A stretch of 64,000 nucleotides of DNA from Nocardioides sp. GY 10113 (GTDB lineage: Bacteria; Actinomycetota; Actinomycetes; Propionibacteriales; Nocardioidaceae): the NCBI RefSeq assembly GCF_004919105.1, contig NZ_STGK01000006.1, positions 124,001-188,000 of the forward strand, read 5' to 3'. Shown here in pieces: positions 18,666 to 26,736 of this stretch. How positions within the stretch are numbered: the stretch's first letter is position 1; every line of letters begins with the position of its first letter. The position numbers were made by a program, and so were the translations under genes. Below the pieces are notes generated by a model, which was given only the letters and a program-made list of their open reading frames with translations, was not told the origin of the DNA and searched no databases.

Positions 18666-20105
18666 GTGGACAACGAGCACGCAGCAGTACCGATCGACGC
18701 CCCCGAGAGCGCACCGCGGACCGAGTCCCACGACCAGCCCGTGCCGGACGCCTACGCCGCTTTCATGCGCACCGGGTGGCACGACGCGGAGCGCGACGTC
18801 TCCGAGCACCCGATCGCGCCGTACGCCCGCGATCGCCGGGCGCGGCTTGCGGCGATGTTCCCGGGCGAGCGCCTGGTGCTGCCCGCCGGCACGTTCAAGG
18901 TCCGCGCGAACGACACCGACTACCGGTTTCGCCCGGACACCGCGCACACCTACTTCTCCGGCAACCAGACCTCGGACGCCGTGCTGGTGATCGAGCCCGA
19001 CGGCGGCTCCACGCTCTACGCCCGCCCGCGCTCGGGCCTGGACAGCGACGAGTTCTTCCGCGACCGCCAGTACGGCGCCCTCTGGGCAGGTCGCAGGCCC
19101 TCCCTGGGCGAGCTCGAGGCCCAGCTGGGCCTGCCCGTACGCCACGTCTCCGAGCTCGGCGACCTCCTCGGTCACCCGGTCAAGACCCGGGTCCACCGGG
19201 GGATCTCCGCCGACGTGGACGCACTCGTCTCCGCCGACGCGACCCGCGACGCGGACCTCGCCCGGGTGGTCTCGGAGATGCGCCTGATCAAGGACGAGTG
19301 GGAGCTCGGCGAGCTCCAGGAGGCGGTCGACGCCACCGCGCTCGGCTTCGAGGACAGCCTGCGCGACTGGGCCAACGTGCTCCGCTACGGCGAGCGCTGG
19401 CTGGAGGGCACGTTCTTCCGCCGCGCCCGGGCGATGGGCAACGACATCGGCTACGACTCGATCGTGGCCAACGGCTCGCACGCGACCACGCTGCATTGGA
19501 TCGAGAACTCCGGCGCGGTGGTCCCCGGGGAGCTGATCCTGCTCGACATGGGTGTGGAGAATCACAACCTCTACACCGCGGACATCACCCGCACGCTCCC
19601 CGTCACGGGCCGGTTCACCTCGCTGCAGCGCGACCTCTACACGATGGTCTACGACGCCCAGGAGGCCGCGATCTCCGCGCTCGCCCCGGGCAAGCCGTTC
19701 CTGGCCGGCCACGAGGCCGCGATGGTGGTGCTGGCCAACGGGCTGGGCGACCTCGGGCTGCTCCCGGTCTCGGTCGAGGAGGCCCTGGACCCGAGCTCGA
19801 AGGTCTACTCGCGCTGGACCCTGCACGGCGTCAGCCACATGCTCGGCATGGACGTCCACGACTGCGGCCAGGCCGCGCCGGAGTCCTACCGCGACGGCGT
19901 CCTGGCCGAGAACATGGTGCTCACCGTGGAGCCGGGCCTCTACTTCCAGGAGGACGACCTGCTGGTGCCCGAGGAGCTGCGCGGCATCGGCATCCGGATC
20001 GAGGACGACGTGGTGGTCACCGCCGACGGCGTCCGCAACCTCTCCTCGGCGATGCCCCGCGACGTGCAGGGCGTCGAGGACTGGATGGCCGGCCTGCGCG
20101 GCTGA
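18666..20105 (+). CDS. pepP: Xaa-Pro aminopeptidase (M24 family, aminopeptidase P)
   Basis: A 479-residue enzyme that removes an N-terminal residue preceding proline. An N-terminal creatinase-like domain (to about 220) contains TAHTYFSGNQTSDAVLVI. The pita-bread catalytic domain has the dinuclear metal ligands: two Asp in LLDMGVENHNLYTADITRTLPV, His in HGVSHMLGMDVHD, Glu in LTVEPGLYF and Glu in GIRIEDDVVV. The first 50 residues are an acidic extension. The GTG start follows a -10 box by 6 nt, suggesting a leaderless message. Confidence 0.9.
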   Translation: MDNEHAAVPIDAPESAPRTESHDQPVPDAYAAFMRTGWHDAERDVSEHPIAPYARDRRARLAAMFPGERLVLPAGTFKVRANDTDYRFRPDTAHTYFSGNQTSDAVLVIEPDGGSTLYARPRSGLDSDEFFRDRQYGALWAGRRPSLGELEAQLGLPVRHVSELGDLLGHPVKTRVHRGISADVDALVSADATRDADLARVVSEMRLIKDEWELGELQEAVDATALGFEDSLRDWANVLRYGERWLEGTFFRRARAMGNDIGYDSIVANGSHATTLHWIENSGAVVPGELILLDMGVENHNLYTADITRTLPVTGRFTSLQRDLYTMVYDAQEAAISALAPGKPFLAGHEAAMVVLANGLGDLGLLPVSVEEALDPSSKVYSRWTLHGVSHMLGMDVHDCGQAAPESYRDGVLAENMVLTVEPGLYFQEDDLLVPEELRGIGIRIEDDVVVTADGVRNLSSAMPRDVQGVEDWMAGLRG

Positions 20106-20129
20106 CCCTCCGCACTCCCCCGGACGCGC

Positions 20130-20162
20130 GACGCGGCGGCCCCCTCGGGGAGCCGCCGCGTC
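20130..20162 (+). terminator. Hairpin terminator after pepP
   Basis: GACGCGGCGGC (20130-20140) pairs with 20152-20162 and encloses CCCC/GGGG; it is followed by GGCGTTTCT. It also lies downstream of the opposing tRNA-Arg. Confidence 0.75.
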
Positions 20163-20184
20163 GGCGTTTCTCGGTGCTGCGCGG

Positions 20185-20258
20185 CGCCCCCGACAGGATT
20201 CGAACCTGTGACCCGCGGATTAGAAGGCCGCTGCTCTATCCAGCTGAGCTACGGAGGC
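20185..20258 (-). tRNA. tRNA-Arg (anticodon TCT)
   Basis: A 74-nt cloverleaf on the minus strand: acceptor GCCTCCG pairs with CGGGGGC, D-arm GCTCAGCTGGATAGAGC, anticodon loop CTTCTAA with TCT, and T-arm with GGTTCGAATCC. CCA is not encoded. Confidence 0.95.
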
Positions 20259-20279
20259 CTCGGGCCTGAACCCGCGGCT

Positions 20280-20285
20280 AGTATG
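20280..20285 (-). promoter_or_regulatory. Likely -10 box of tRNA-Arg
   Basis: CATACT on the minus strand lies about 21 nt before the mature 5' end of the tRNA. The -35 is not clear. Confidence 0.35.
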
Positions 20286-20395
20286 CCGCAGCGGCCCGTC
20301 CCGGGCGGCCTCGGGCGCACCGTTCAGGTCCGGCGTTCTCCTGCCGATCCACGCCCGGAGACGAAACTCGCGCCCCGGCGACAGAAGGACGATCC

Positions 20396-21547
20396 ATGCA
20401 GCGACCACACCCTGGCACCGACAACCGGCGGCGGGGAGCGGCGGTACGGCGCTTGGCGGGCCTGGTGGCCGTGCTGATGCTCGCGGCGGTCGTCGAGGCC
20501 GCCGGGCTGGCCCGCCCCGCCGCCGCCACGACCGACCACACCGGCACCCTCGCCGGCGAGGTCGCCTACTACGTCGCGGGCACCCCGATGGAGTGCGACC
20601 CGGCGGACCCCTTCTGCGTCACCTACGTCGGGGGCTCCCCCGGCGACCCGATCGCCGGCGTGACGGTCGAGGCACGGTCGACCGACGCCCCCGACGACGT
20701 GGTCGGCACCGCGACCACGGACGCCGAGGGCAGGTTCTCGATGGTGGTGCCGCTCGGCCGGGACGGCGGCGGCGACTACTACCTCGACGAGTTCCAGCTG
20801 CACTTCTCCGCGGAGGCGATCGAGGACGGCTGGTGGCTCGCCAACCCCGAGGCGCTCACGGCGGCGCAGGCCGATGCCAGCACGGTGGGACTCGGGCAGG
20901 GCTCGACCAGCTCGGTCATCGCGCTGGCCCAGCCGGCCCCCACGCCGGTGGTCCCGGGCGACGTGACCGGCACGGTCGTCACCGCGCAGGACGCCCCGGT
21001 CGCGGGCGCCGACGTCACCGTGTGGCGCCAGCCCGCCGGCGGCGACTGGGAGGCCGCGGCCACGGACACCACCGACGCCGACGGCGCCTACGCGATCACG
21101 TTCGCCGAGGTCGACCCGGAGGCGGCGTACACCGTGTCGGCGACGAAGGACGGCGTCACGGTCTACGCCGGCAACGTCGCGACCCTCGAGCTGGCCAGCG
21201 TCGTCACGCTGACCGGCCCGCACACCTTCGCGGCGCTGACCCTCACCACGGCCGACGTCGCGGTCGCGAAGAAGAGGGCGACGTTGAACGTGAGGGCCAT
21301 CGGTCGCACGCGGGCCGCGAAGGTCATCGTGAGGCTGTCGCTGGACGGCCGCGCGACCGACCGGGTGACCGGCCGGGTGAAGGTCGCCGTCTCCGGCGCC
21401 AAGGCCGTCACGGCGAAGGTCAGGAGCGGCCGAGCGACGGTCCTGGTGCGCAAGCTGAAGAAGGGCAAGCACACCGTGACCGTCAGCTACGCCGGCACGA
21501 AGGTGTACAGGAGCGCGCGGAAGCGGACCACCGTCCGGGTCCGCTAG
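20396..21547 (+). CDS. Secreted protein with carboxypeptidase-regulatory and Ig-like domains
   Basis: A 383-residue exported protein. Residues 1-45 form a signal peptide (RRR n-region, LAGLVAVLMLAAVVEAAGL core). Two transthyretin-like domains follow, recognisable by G..V..A..G.PV.GA.V and the TDADGAYAITF / TDAEGRFSMVV turns, at about 50-180 and 190-280. The last 100 residues form a basic Ig-like repeat (about 20 Lys/Arg) ending KHTVTVSYAGTKVYRSARKRTTVRVR. No catalytic motif is seen. It is probably a surface or matrix-binding protein. Confidence 0.75.
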   Translation: MQRPHPGTDNRRRGAAVRRLAGLVAVLMLAAVVEAAGLARPAAATTDHTGTLAGEVAYYVAGTPMECDPADPFCVTYVGGSPGDPIAGVTVEARSTDAPDDVVGTATTDAEGRFSMVVPLGRDGGGDYYLDEFQLHFSAEAIEDGWWLANPEALTAAQADASTVGLGQGSTSSVIALAQPAPTPVVPGDVTGTVVTAQDAPVAGADVTVWRQPAGGDWEAAATDTTDADGAYAITFAEVDPEAAYTVSATKDGVTVYAGNVATLELASVVTLTGPHTFAALTLTTADVAVAKKRATLNVRAIGRTRAAKVIVRLSLDGRATDRVTGRVKVAVSGAKAVTAKVRSGRATVLVRKLKKGKHTVTVSYAGTKVYRSARKRTTVRVR

Positions 21548-21633
21548 CCCGAGGGGCGTCGCCGGGACCTCCGTCGCGGCGACGCCGACCATCGGCACTG
21601 CCGCCGGACCCCGTACGGCGGTGGACTGGTGCC

Positions 21634-22548
21634 ATGGCCACCGAGCTCGTCTCGATCGCCACCCCCCGCACCCGCGGGCTCCTGTGGACCGGCTGGGTGG
21701 TGGCGGGGCTGCTTCTGCTGCCGGTCGCCGGCGGCGGCTGGTACCTGGCCGCGGTCGGCGGCTCGGCCGCGCTGCTCGCCCTGCTCCCCGGCGCCGTCCC
21801 GCACCGGGAGCGCACGCCCGACCGGGCCGACCTCGCCGTCATCGCGCTGCTCTACGTCGCCGTGGTGGCGCTCGAGCGGGTCGCGTTCGTCGGCTTCGGC
21901 ACGGACCGGGTGGCCGGGCTGTTCCTGTTCTTCGCCGCCGCGCTGCTGGTCGGCGTCGCCGGGCCGGTCGTCTACACCGTGGCGGTCCGCCGCCGCGGCC
22001 TCGCCGACCTCGGCCTGCGCCGCGACGACCTCCGCAGCCCGCTCGGGTTCGCCCTGCTCTTCGGCGGCGTCCAGTTCGCGCTCACCCTGTGGGGCTACGA
22101 CCTGCCCGCGCCGGTCGACTGGGTCCCCCTGCTGGTGATGTCGCTGGTGGTCGGGGTCTTCGAGTCGATCTTCTTCCGCGGCTTCGTGCAGACCCGGCTG
22201 GAGGCCCAGCTCGGCACGCCGGCCGGCGTCGGCGGCGCCGCCGTCCTCTATGGCGCCTACCACGTGGGCTACGGCATGGGCGGCGAGGAGCTGCTCTTCC
22301 TGACCGGTCTCGGGGTGGTCTACGCGGTCGCGTTCGCCCTCGCCCGCCACCTGGTCGTGCTCTGGCCCCTGCTGACGCCTCTGGGCTCGTTCTACGCCAA
22401 CCTGGAGGCCGGCGACATCGACCTGCCCTGGGCGTCGATCCTCGGCTTCGTCGACGTGCTGGCGTTGATGGCGGTCGCGCTCTGGCTGACCGCTCGCTAC
22501 GCCCGGCGGGCCGCGAGTCGGCAGGAAGCTCCTGCCGACTCGCGCTAG
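21634..22548 (+). CDS. CPBP family intramembrane metalloprotease-like protein
   Basis: A 304-residue membrane protein with about eight helices. The CPBP core is recognisable: FESIFFRGFVQTRL for the glutamate motif (usually EExxxR; here Glu-Ser-x-x-x-Arg) and VLYGAYHVGYG for the second metal motif with its histidine. Loss of the second Glu may weaken or alter protease activity. The final codons form one arm of a perfect terminator hairpin. Function of the family in actinobacteria is mostly unknown. Confidence 0.75.
   Translation: MATELVSIATPRTRGLLWTGWVVAGLLLLPVAGGGWYLAAVGGSAALLALLPGAVPHRERTPDRADLAVIALLYVAVVALERVAFVGFGTDRVAGLFLFFAAALLVGVAGPVVYTVAVRRRGLADLGLRRDDLRSPLGFALLFGGVQFALTLWGYDLPAPVDWVPLLVMSLVVGVFESIFFRGFVQTRLEAQLGTPAGVGGAAVLYGAYHVGYGMGGEELLFLTGLGVVYAVAFALARHLVVLWPLLTPLGSFYANLEAGDIDLPWASILGFVDVLALMAVALWLTARYARRAASRQEAPADSR
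22512..22544. terminator. Terminator hairpin inside the CPBP gene end
   Basis: A perfect 15-bp stem (CGCGAGTCGGCAGGA, 22512-22526, with 22530-22544; loop AGC) lies wholly in the last codons of the CPBP gene, just before the TAG at 22546. It separates this gene from the convergent adenosine deaminase gene 8 bp away. Confidence 0.7.
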
Positions 22549-22555
22549 GAGGCCG

Positions 22556-23581
22556 CTACCGGGCGTCGATCTCGGCCCGGATCCGCGCCTTCACGTCGTC
22601 GGGTGCGAACGACGCGTCCACGCCCGCCCGGGCCAGGTCGGCGATCCCGTCGGCGTCCAGGTCGAGCAGCTCGGCGGCGATCTCGTACTCGCGGTTCAGC
22701 GTGGTGCCGAACATCGGCGGGTCGTCGGAGTTGATGGTGACCGTGACCCCGGCCTCGACGAAGGTCCGGAGCGGGTGCTCGTCGAGCGTCGGGACCGCGC
22801 GGGTGGCGACGTTGGAGGAGGGGCAGACCTCCAGCGGGATCCCGTTCTCGGCCAGGTGCGCCAGCAGCTCCGGGTCCTGGGCCGAGGAGGTGCCGTGGCC
22901 GATCCGCTCGGCGCCGAGGTCGCGCAGCGCGGACCAGACGGTCTCCGGGCCGGTGGTCTCCCCCGCGTGCGGCACCGAGCGCAGCCCGGCGGCCCGGGCG
23001 GCGTCGAAGACCGGCTTGAACTGCGGCCGCGGCACCCCGATCTCGGGGCCGCCCAACCCGAAGCCGACCAGCGCGTCCGGTGCGTGGTCCAGCGCGAAGC
23101 CCAGGGTCGCCTCGCCGGCCGGGACGCCGTCCTCGCCGGGGATGTCGTAGATCCAGCGCAGCACGATCCCCAGGTCCCGCTCGGCGGCGACCCGGGCGTC
23201 CTCGATCGCCTCGGTGTAGGCCTCGATCGGCATCCCCCGGTCGGCCACGTGCGGCAGCACCGAGGTGTACGGCGTGCAGGTGAGCTCGGCGTACCGGACG
23301 TTCTGGGGCCCGGCCAGCTCCCGCGCGATCTCGTAGGTGAGGAAGCGGATGTCCTCCGGCGTACGGATCAGGTCGACGACGGCCAGGTAGACCTCGATGA
23401 AGTGGGCGAAGTCGCGGAACTCGAAGAACCGGCGCAGCTCGTCGAGGTCGCTGGGCACGGTGCCCGGGTGCCGGGCGGCCAGCTCGGCGACCATGGCCGG
23501 CGAGGCCGAGCCGACGTGGTGGACGTGCAGCTCGGCCTTCGGCAGCGCCGCGACGAAGGCGGTGCGCTCATCGGGTGTCAT
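22556..23581 (-). CDS. Adenosine deaminase family protein
   Basis: A 341-residue TIM-barrel amidohydrolase that should convert adenosine (or a related nucleoside) to inosine. Zinc-site features: HVHHVGSASP near the N-terminus, HAGETTGP with the catalytic Glu, RIGHGTSS, and NSDDPPMFG. The HVHHVGSAS variant differs from the classical HxHLxGS and is seen in actinobacterial deaminases, so a modified nucleoside is possible. An in-frame GTG at 23599 would add six residues. Convergent with the CPBP gene. Confidence 0.85.
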   Translation of the reverse strand: MTPDERTAFVAALPKAELHVHHVGSASPAMVAELAARHPGTVPSDLDELRRFFEFRDFAHFIEVYLAVVDLIRTPEDIRFLTYEIARELAGPQNVRYAELTCTPYTSVLPHVADRGMPIEAYTEAIEDARVAAERDLGIVLRWIYDIPGEDGVPAGEATLGFALDHAPDALVGFGLGGPEIGVPRPQFKPVFDAARAAGLRSVPHAGETTGPETVWSALRDLGAERIGHGTSSAQDPELLAHLAENGIPLEVCPSSNVATRAVPTLDEHPLRTFVEAGVTVTINSDDPPMFGTTLNREYEIAAELLDLDADGIADLARAGVDASFAPDDVKARIRAEIDAR

Positions 23582-23621
23582 GGCACCCGATGATGTCACC
23601 CCCGCGGAGCCGCCGGAGCCG

Positions 23622-24371
23622 TCACTGCAGCGCGGCGATCAGGTTCGCGGCCAGGTCGTCGACGGTGCGGCCGTCGCTGAACTGCTCGCCGTCGAGGATG
23701 AGCGTGGGGGTGCCGTTGACGCCGGCGTCACGGGCCTCCTGGGTGGCCTCGGTGACCCAGTCCTCCATCGCCAGGTCCTCGATGCCGGGCCGCACGTCGG
23801 CCTCGTCGGCACCGGCCTCCACGGCCAGGTCGACCAGGTCCTCGTCGGTCACGGCGTCGGGGTTGCTCTCCGAGGGCTGGTTCTCGAAGAGCAGGTCGTG
23901 GAACTCCTTGGCGACGTCGGAGCCGGAGGCGTCCAGGACGACGGCGAAGGCGTTGGTGGCCCGGATCGGGTAGTCGCCGAACGACCCGCTGAGCAGGTCG
24001 AAGGGTCGGTACTCGACCTGGACGTTGCCCGCCGCGGCGAGCTCGGTGAGGTCGTCGCGGGTCTGCTTCTCCAGCTCGCCGCAGTAGGGGCAGAGGAAGT
24101 CCTCGTAGATGACCAGGTCGTGCGGGGCGTCGTCGGGCCCGATGGTGACGCCGTAGCTGCTGGCCGCGCTGCCCGCGGCCGCCAGCTTCTCGTCCTTCCT
24201 GTTCTGCTCGTTGAGCGTGAAGGCGAGGATGCCGCCGATCAGCACCACCATCACCAGCACGACGCCGCCGATGGTGAGGAACCGGCGGTTGCGCTCCCTG
24301 CGCTGCTGCTCGGCGCGGGCGGCGGCGGCCCTCTCGGTGCGGGCGGCCTTCTTCGAGTTGCTGCTTGCCAT
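23622..24371 (-). CDS. Membrane-anchored DsbA-like thiol-disulfide oxidoreductase
   Basis: A 249-residue protein with a basic cytoplasmic N-terminus, one membrane anchor at about 31-52 (FLTIGGVVLVMVVLIGGILAF), and an extracellular thioredoxin-fold domain with active site C94-P-Y-C97 (EDFLCPYCGELEK) and a cis-Pro loop NGTPTLILDG. It should form or rearrange disulfides in exported proteins. The gene follows a MauE-like membrane protein by 23 bp, the likely redox partner. Confidence 0.87.
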   Translation of the reverse strand: MASSNSKKAARTERAAAARAEQQRRERNRRFLTIGGVVLVMVVLIGGILAFTLNEQNRKDEKLAAAGSAASSYGVTIGPDDAPHDLVIYEDFLCPYCGELEKQTRDDLTELAAAGNVQVEYRPFDLLSGSFGDYPIRATNAFAVVLDASGSDVAKEFHDLLFENQPSESNPDAVTDEDLVDLAVEAGADEADVRPGIEDLAMEDWVTEATQEARDAGVNGTPTLILDGEQFSDGRTVDDLAANLIAALQ

Positions 24372-24394
24372 CGGGCGTCGGTGTCCTTCGTCGA

Positions 24395-24958
24395 TCAGGA
24401 GGAGACGACCGGCGCCTGGTCGGCGGCGTCCGGTGCGGTCGTGTCGGTGTCGTGGTGCTCGTCGGAGTCAGGGTGCTCGGGGTCGCGGTCGCGGGCCGGG
24501 AAGAGCAGGCCGTCGAGCGCCAGCGGCGTACGGCGGAGGAACGCCACCAGCAGGGACGCGGCGAGCAGCGCGGCGTCCCGCGCGATCTCCCAGGGGTACG
24601 CCGACGCGGCGCCCTCCTTCGCGCCGCCGCCGCCGAAGCAGCCGCAGTCGATCTCGATGCCGCGCGCCCAGACCGAGGCGATGCCGACGATGAAGGCGGC
24701 GAACAGCAGCGCGCTGACCACGGCCGCACCGCGGGCGAACACGCCGAGGATCAGCGCCAGGCCGACCACGATCTCCAGCGCGGGCAGCACCAGGCCGACG
24801 GCCTCGGCGCTGTTGCCGGGGAGCAGCTCGTAGGCGCGCACCGCGTTGATGCTGGCGTCGGGCGTGGTCACCTTCAGCGCGCCCGCGACGACCCAGACCG
24901 AGCCGGTCACCAGCCGCGCGAGCAGGCCGATCCAGGCCCAGACTTGTCCCCGTTCCAC
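24395..24958 (-). CDS. MauE/DoxX-type redox-associated membrane protein
   Basis: A 187-residue protein with four membrane helices and the cysteine motif IDCGCFGGG between helices 3 and 4, typical of MauE-family proteins that pass electrons to or from periplasmic thiol enzymes. The C-terminal tail is acidic. With the downstream DsbA-like gene it forms a probable disulfide-handling pair. The GTG at 24958 is chosen because a TACCCT -10 box ends exactly 6 nt upstream. Confidence 0.8.
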   Translation of the reverse strand: MERGQVWAWIGLLARLVTGSVWVVAGALKVTTPDASINAVRAYELLPGNSAEAVGLVLPALEIVVGLALILGVFARGAAVVSALLFAAFIVGIASVWARGIEIDCGCFGGGGAKEGAASAYPWEIARDAALLAASLLVAFLRRTPLALDGLLFPARDRDPEHPDSDEHHDTDTTAPDAADQAPVVSS

Positions 24959-24964
24959 GGGCAG

Positions 24965-24970
24965 AGGGTA
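24965..24970 (-). promoter_or_regulatory. -10 box of leaderless MauE-DsbA operon
   Basis: TACCCT on the minus strand ends 6 nt before the GTG at 24958. Confidence 0.5.
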
Positions 24971-25028
24971 ACCGCCGGCCCTGAGCGCCGGCTGAGAGGC
25001 GAACGGCAGGGAGTGTCGTCGCACGGCG

Positions 25029-25034
25029 TAGGGT
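25029..25034 (+). promoter_or_regulatory. -10 box of leaderless orn
   Basis: TAGGGT ends 7 nt before the GTG at 25042. Confidence 0.55.
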
Positions 25035-25041
25035 CTGCACC

Positions 25042-25659
25042 GTGAACGAACGACTGGTCTGGATCGACTGCGAGATGACGGGGCTCGACCTCGGCAGCGA
25101 CGCCCTCATCGAGGTGGCCGCGCTGGTGACGGACTTCGACCTCAACGTGCTCGGCGACGGCGTCGACATCGTGATCAAGCCGCCGGCCGAGGCGCTCGAC
25201 CAGATGATCGAGTTCGTCCGCAACATGCACGCCTCGTCGGGACTGCTCGAGGAGCTCGACGCCGGGGTGACCCTGGAGGAGGCCGAGGAGCAGGTGATGG
25301 CCTACCTGCGCGAGCACTGCCCGGCCGACAGCCGCCCGCCGCTGGCCGGCAACTCGGTGGCCACCGACCGCGGCTTCCTGGCCCGCGACATGACGAACCT
25401 GGACGCGTTCCTGCACTACCGGATCGTCGACGTCTCCTCGATCAAGGAGCTCTCCAAGCGCTGGTACCCGAAGGCGTACTTCAACGCTCCGACCAAGCGC
25501 GGCAACCACCGCGCGCTGGCCGACATCCAGGAGAGCATCGAGGAGCTGCGGTACTACCGCGACGTGGTCTTCGTGCCTCAGCCGGGCCCCGACAGCGACG
25601 CCGCCAAGGCGGCCGCGGAGCGGCACGGCGGGGCGATCACCGGCCTGCTCGGTTCCTGA
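25042..25659 (+). CDS. orn: Oligoribonuclease
   Basis: A 205-residue DEDDh 3'-5' exoribonuclease that degrades 2-5-mer RNAs, including pGpG from c-di-GMP breakdown. Motifs: [10 protein letters not shown] (ExoI), [14 protein letters not shown] (ExoII) and [18 protein letters not shown] (ExoIII with His). Length and sequence are canonical. It is probably leaderless. A tRNA-His gene with its own promoter follows. Confidence 0.95.
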   Translation: MNERLVWIDCEMTGLDLGSDALIEVAALVTDFDLNVLGDGVDIVIKPPAEALDQMIEFVRNMHASSGLLEELDAGVTLEEAEEQVMAYLREHCPADSRPPLAGNSVATDRGFLARDMTNLDAFLHYRIVDVSSIKELSKRWYPKAYFNAPTKRGNHRALADIQESIEELRYYRDVVFVPQPGPDSDAAKAAAERHGGAITGLLGS

Positions 25660-25693
25660 CCGCCCCGATTCAACGAACCGGGGCGCGTGCGTC

Positions 25694-25699
25694 TACACT
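25694..25699 (+). promoter_or_regulatory. Promoter -10 of tRNA-His
   Basis: TACACT lies 30 nt before the tRNA. A weak TTCAAC -35 lies 19 bp upstream (25669-25674). Confidence 0.45.
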
Positions 25700-25728
25700 C
25701 GTGCACGCCCGCTCAGCGAGTGGGCGAT

Positions 25729-25802
25729 GGTGGGTATAGCTCAGCTGGTAGAGCACCTGGTTGTGGTCCAGGGGGCCGCGGGTTCAAGTCCCGTTACTCA
25801 CC
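25729..25802 (+). tRNA. tRNA-His (anticodon GTG)
   Basis: The acceptor GTGGGTA pairs with TACTCAC. The extra G(-1) at 25729 faces discriminator C at 25802, the identity mark of tRNA-His. Anticodon loop TTGTGGT lies in a CTGG/CCAG stem; the T-loop is GGTTCAAGTCC. CCA is not encoded. Confidence 0.95.
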
Positions 25803-25810
25803 CCGACCGA

Positions 25811-25843
25811 TCAAGCCCCGGCCTCCTCGAGGCCGGGGCTTGA
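25811..25843 (+). terminator. Terminator of tRNA-His
   Basis: A perfect 15-bp stem (TCAAGCCCCGGCCTC, 25811-25825, with 25829-25843; loop CTC), followed by CGCATTT. Confidence 0.8.
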
Positions 25844-26007
25844 CGCATTTCGGCCGACGACGGCCCGCGGGCGTCGGGCTACCCCATCTCGGCGACCTCG
25901 ACCGCTGAGCCCGCCGCGTCCCGGGCGGCCGCGCGTCTCGCCGCGTCACATGGATCTCCGCCCCTTGTCGGGCATCTCGGGGGCGGGAATCCAGGTGACG
26001 TCGAAGC

Positions 26008-26736
26008 TCAGGAGCGCAGGCGCTTGAGCGTCACCCGCCGGTCCGCGTCGAGCTCGGCCACCTGCGCCAGGTAGAGCTCGGCGCAGGCCAGCGCGTCGGT
26101 CAGCGCCGCGTGCGCGGCGTACCGGGGCAGCCCGTAGCGCTCGCGCGCGCTCCACAGCCGCAGTTCGCCGCTGCGCGTCTCGTCGGGGCTGCGCCGGGAC
26201 AGCCGGCGGGCGAGCAGCAGGGTGTCGACGACCGGGGGCACGAACGGCGCACCGAAATGCCGCTCGCACGCCCGCGACAGCAGGCCCACCTCGAGGGTGG
26301 CCCAGTGCGCCAGCAGGACGCGACCGGCGCACGCCTCCAGCGTCGCCTCGACCGCCTCGGCCAACGGCGCGCCGGCGGCCACCACGTCGTCGGTGAGGCC
26401 GTGGAAGACCGCGCTCTGACCGACCCCGGCGTCCGGGTCGTCGGGGTCGTCCGGCTCCTCCGGCTCCTCGGGCCGCACGATCACCTGGCGGGCGCCGGCG
26501 AGCACGATCGCGTCGCCGTCCACCGGGACGAAGCCGACGCTCAGCACCCGGTCGGTGGCCGGGTCCAGGCCGGTCGTCTCGACGTCCACGGCGAGCAGCC
26601 GGAGCTCCGCGGCGGGCGTCCGGTCGTCCGGCACGGGCGCCGCGTAGTACGCCGCCAGCGGCCCGGTCGAACGGGCCGCGGCGCGCTGCCGCCGGCGGTG
26701 CTGCCGGTGGTGCAGGTGGCCGGGGAGCGGGCTCAC
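26008..26736 (-). CDS. DEDDh 3'-5' exonuclease (DnaQ-like)
   Basis: A 242-residue exonuclease-domain protein. The ExoI motif is LAVDVETTGLDPATDRV, the middle Asp lies in VLLAHWATLEVGLL (His replaces the usual Asn before the motif), and ExoIII is AAHAALTDALACAELYLAQ with His and Asp. An acidic loop (EEPEEPDDPDDPD) interrupts the fold after strand 4. The GTG start overlaps the stop of the upstream CBS/nucleotidyltransferase gene (GTGA), so the two are co-translated. Substrate unknown; the pairing suggests nucleotide or RNA metabolism linked to signalling. Confidence 0.8.
   Translation of the reverse strand: MSPLPGHLHHRQHRRRQRAAARSTGPLAAYYAAPVPDDRTPAAELRLLAVDVETTGLDPATDRVLSVGFVPVDGDAIVLAGARQVIVRPEEPEEPDDPDDPDAGVGQSAVFHGLTDDVVAAGAPLAEAVEATLEACAGRVLLAHWATLEVGLLSRACERHFGAPFVPPVVDTLLLARRLSRRSPDETRSGELRLWSARERYGLPRYAAHAALTDALACAELYLAQVAELDADRRVTLKRLRS

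Noticed and set aside
18661-18668. GTG at 18661 as start of aminopeptidase P
   Set aside because: It is out of frame with the protein and only 1 nt from the -10 box; GTG 18666 is in frame.
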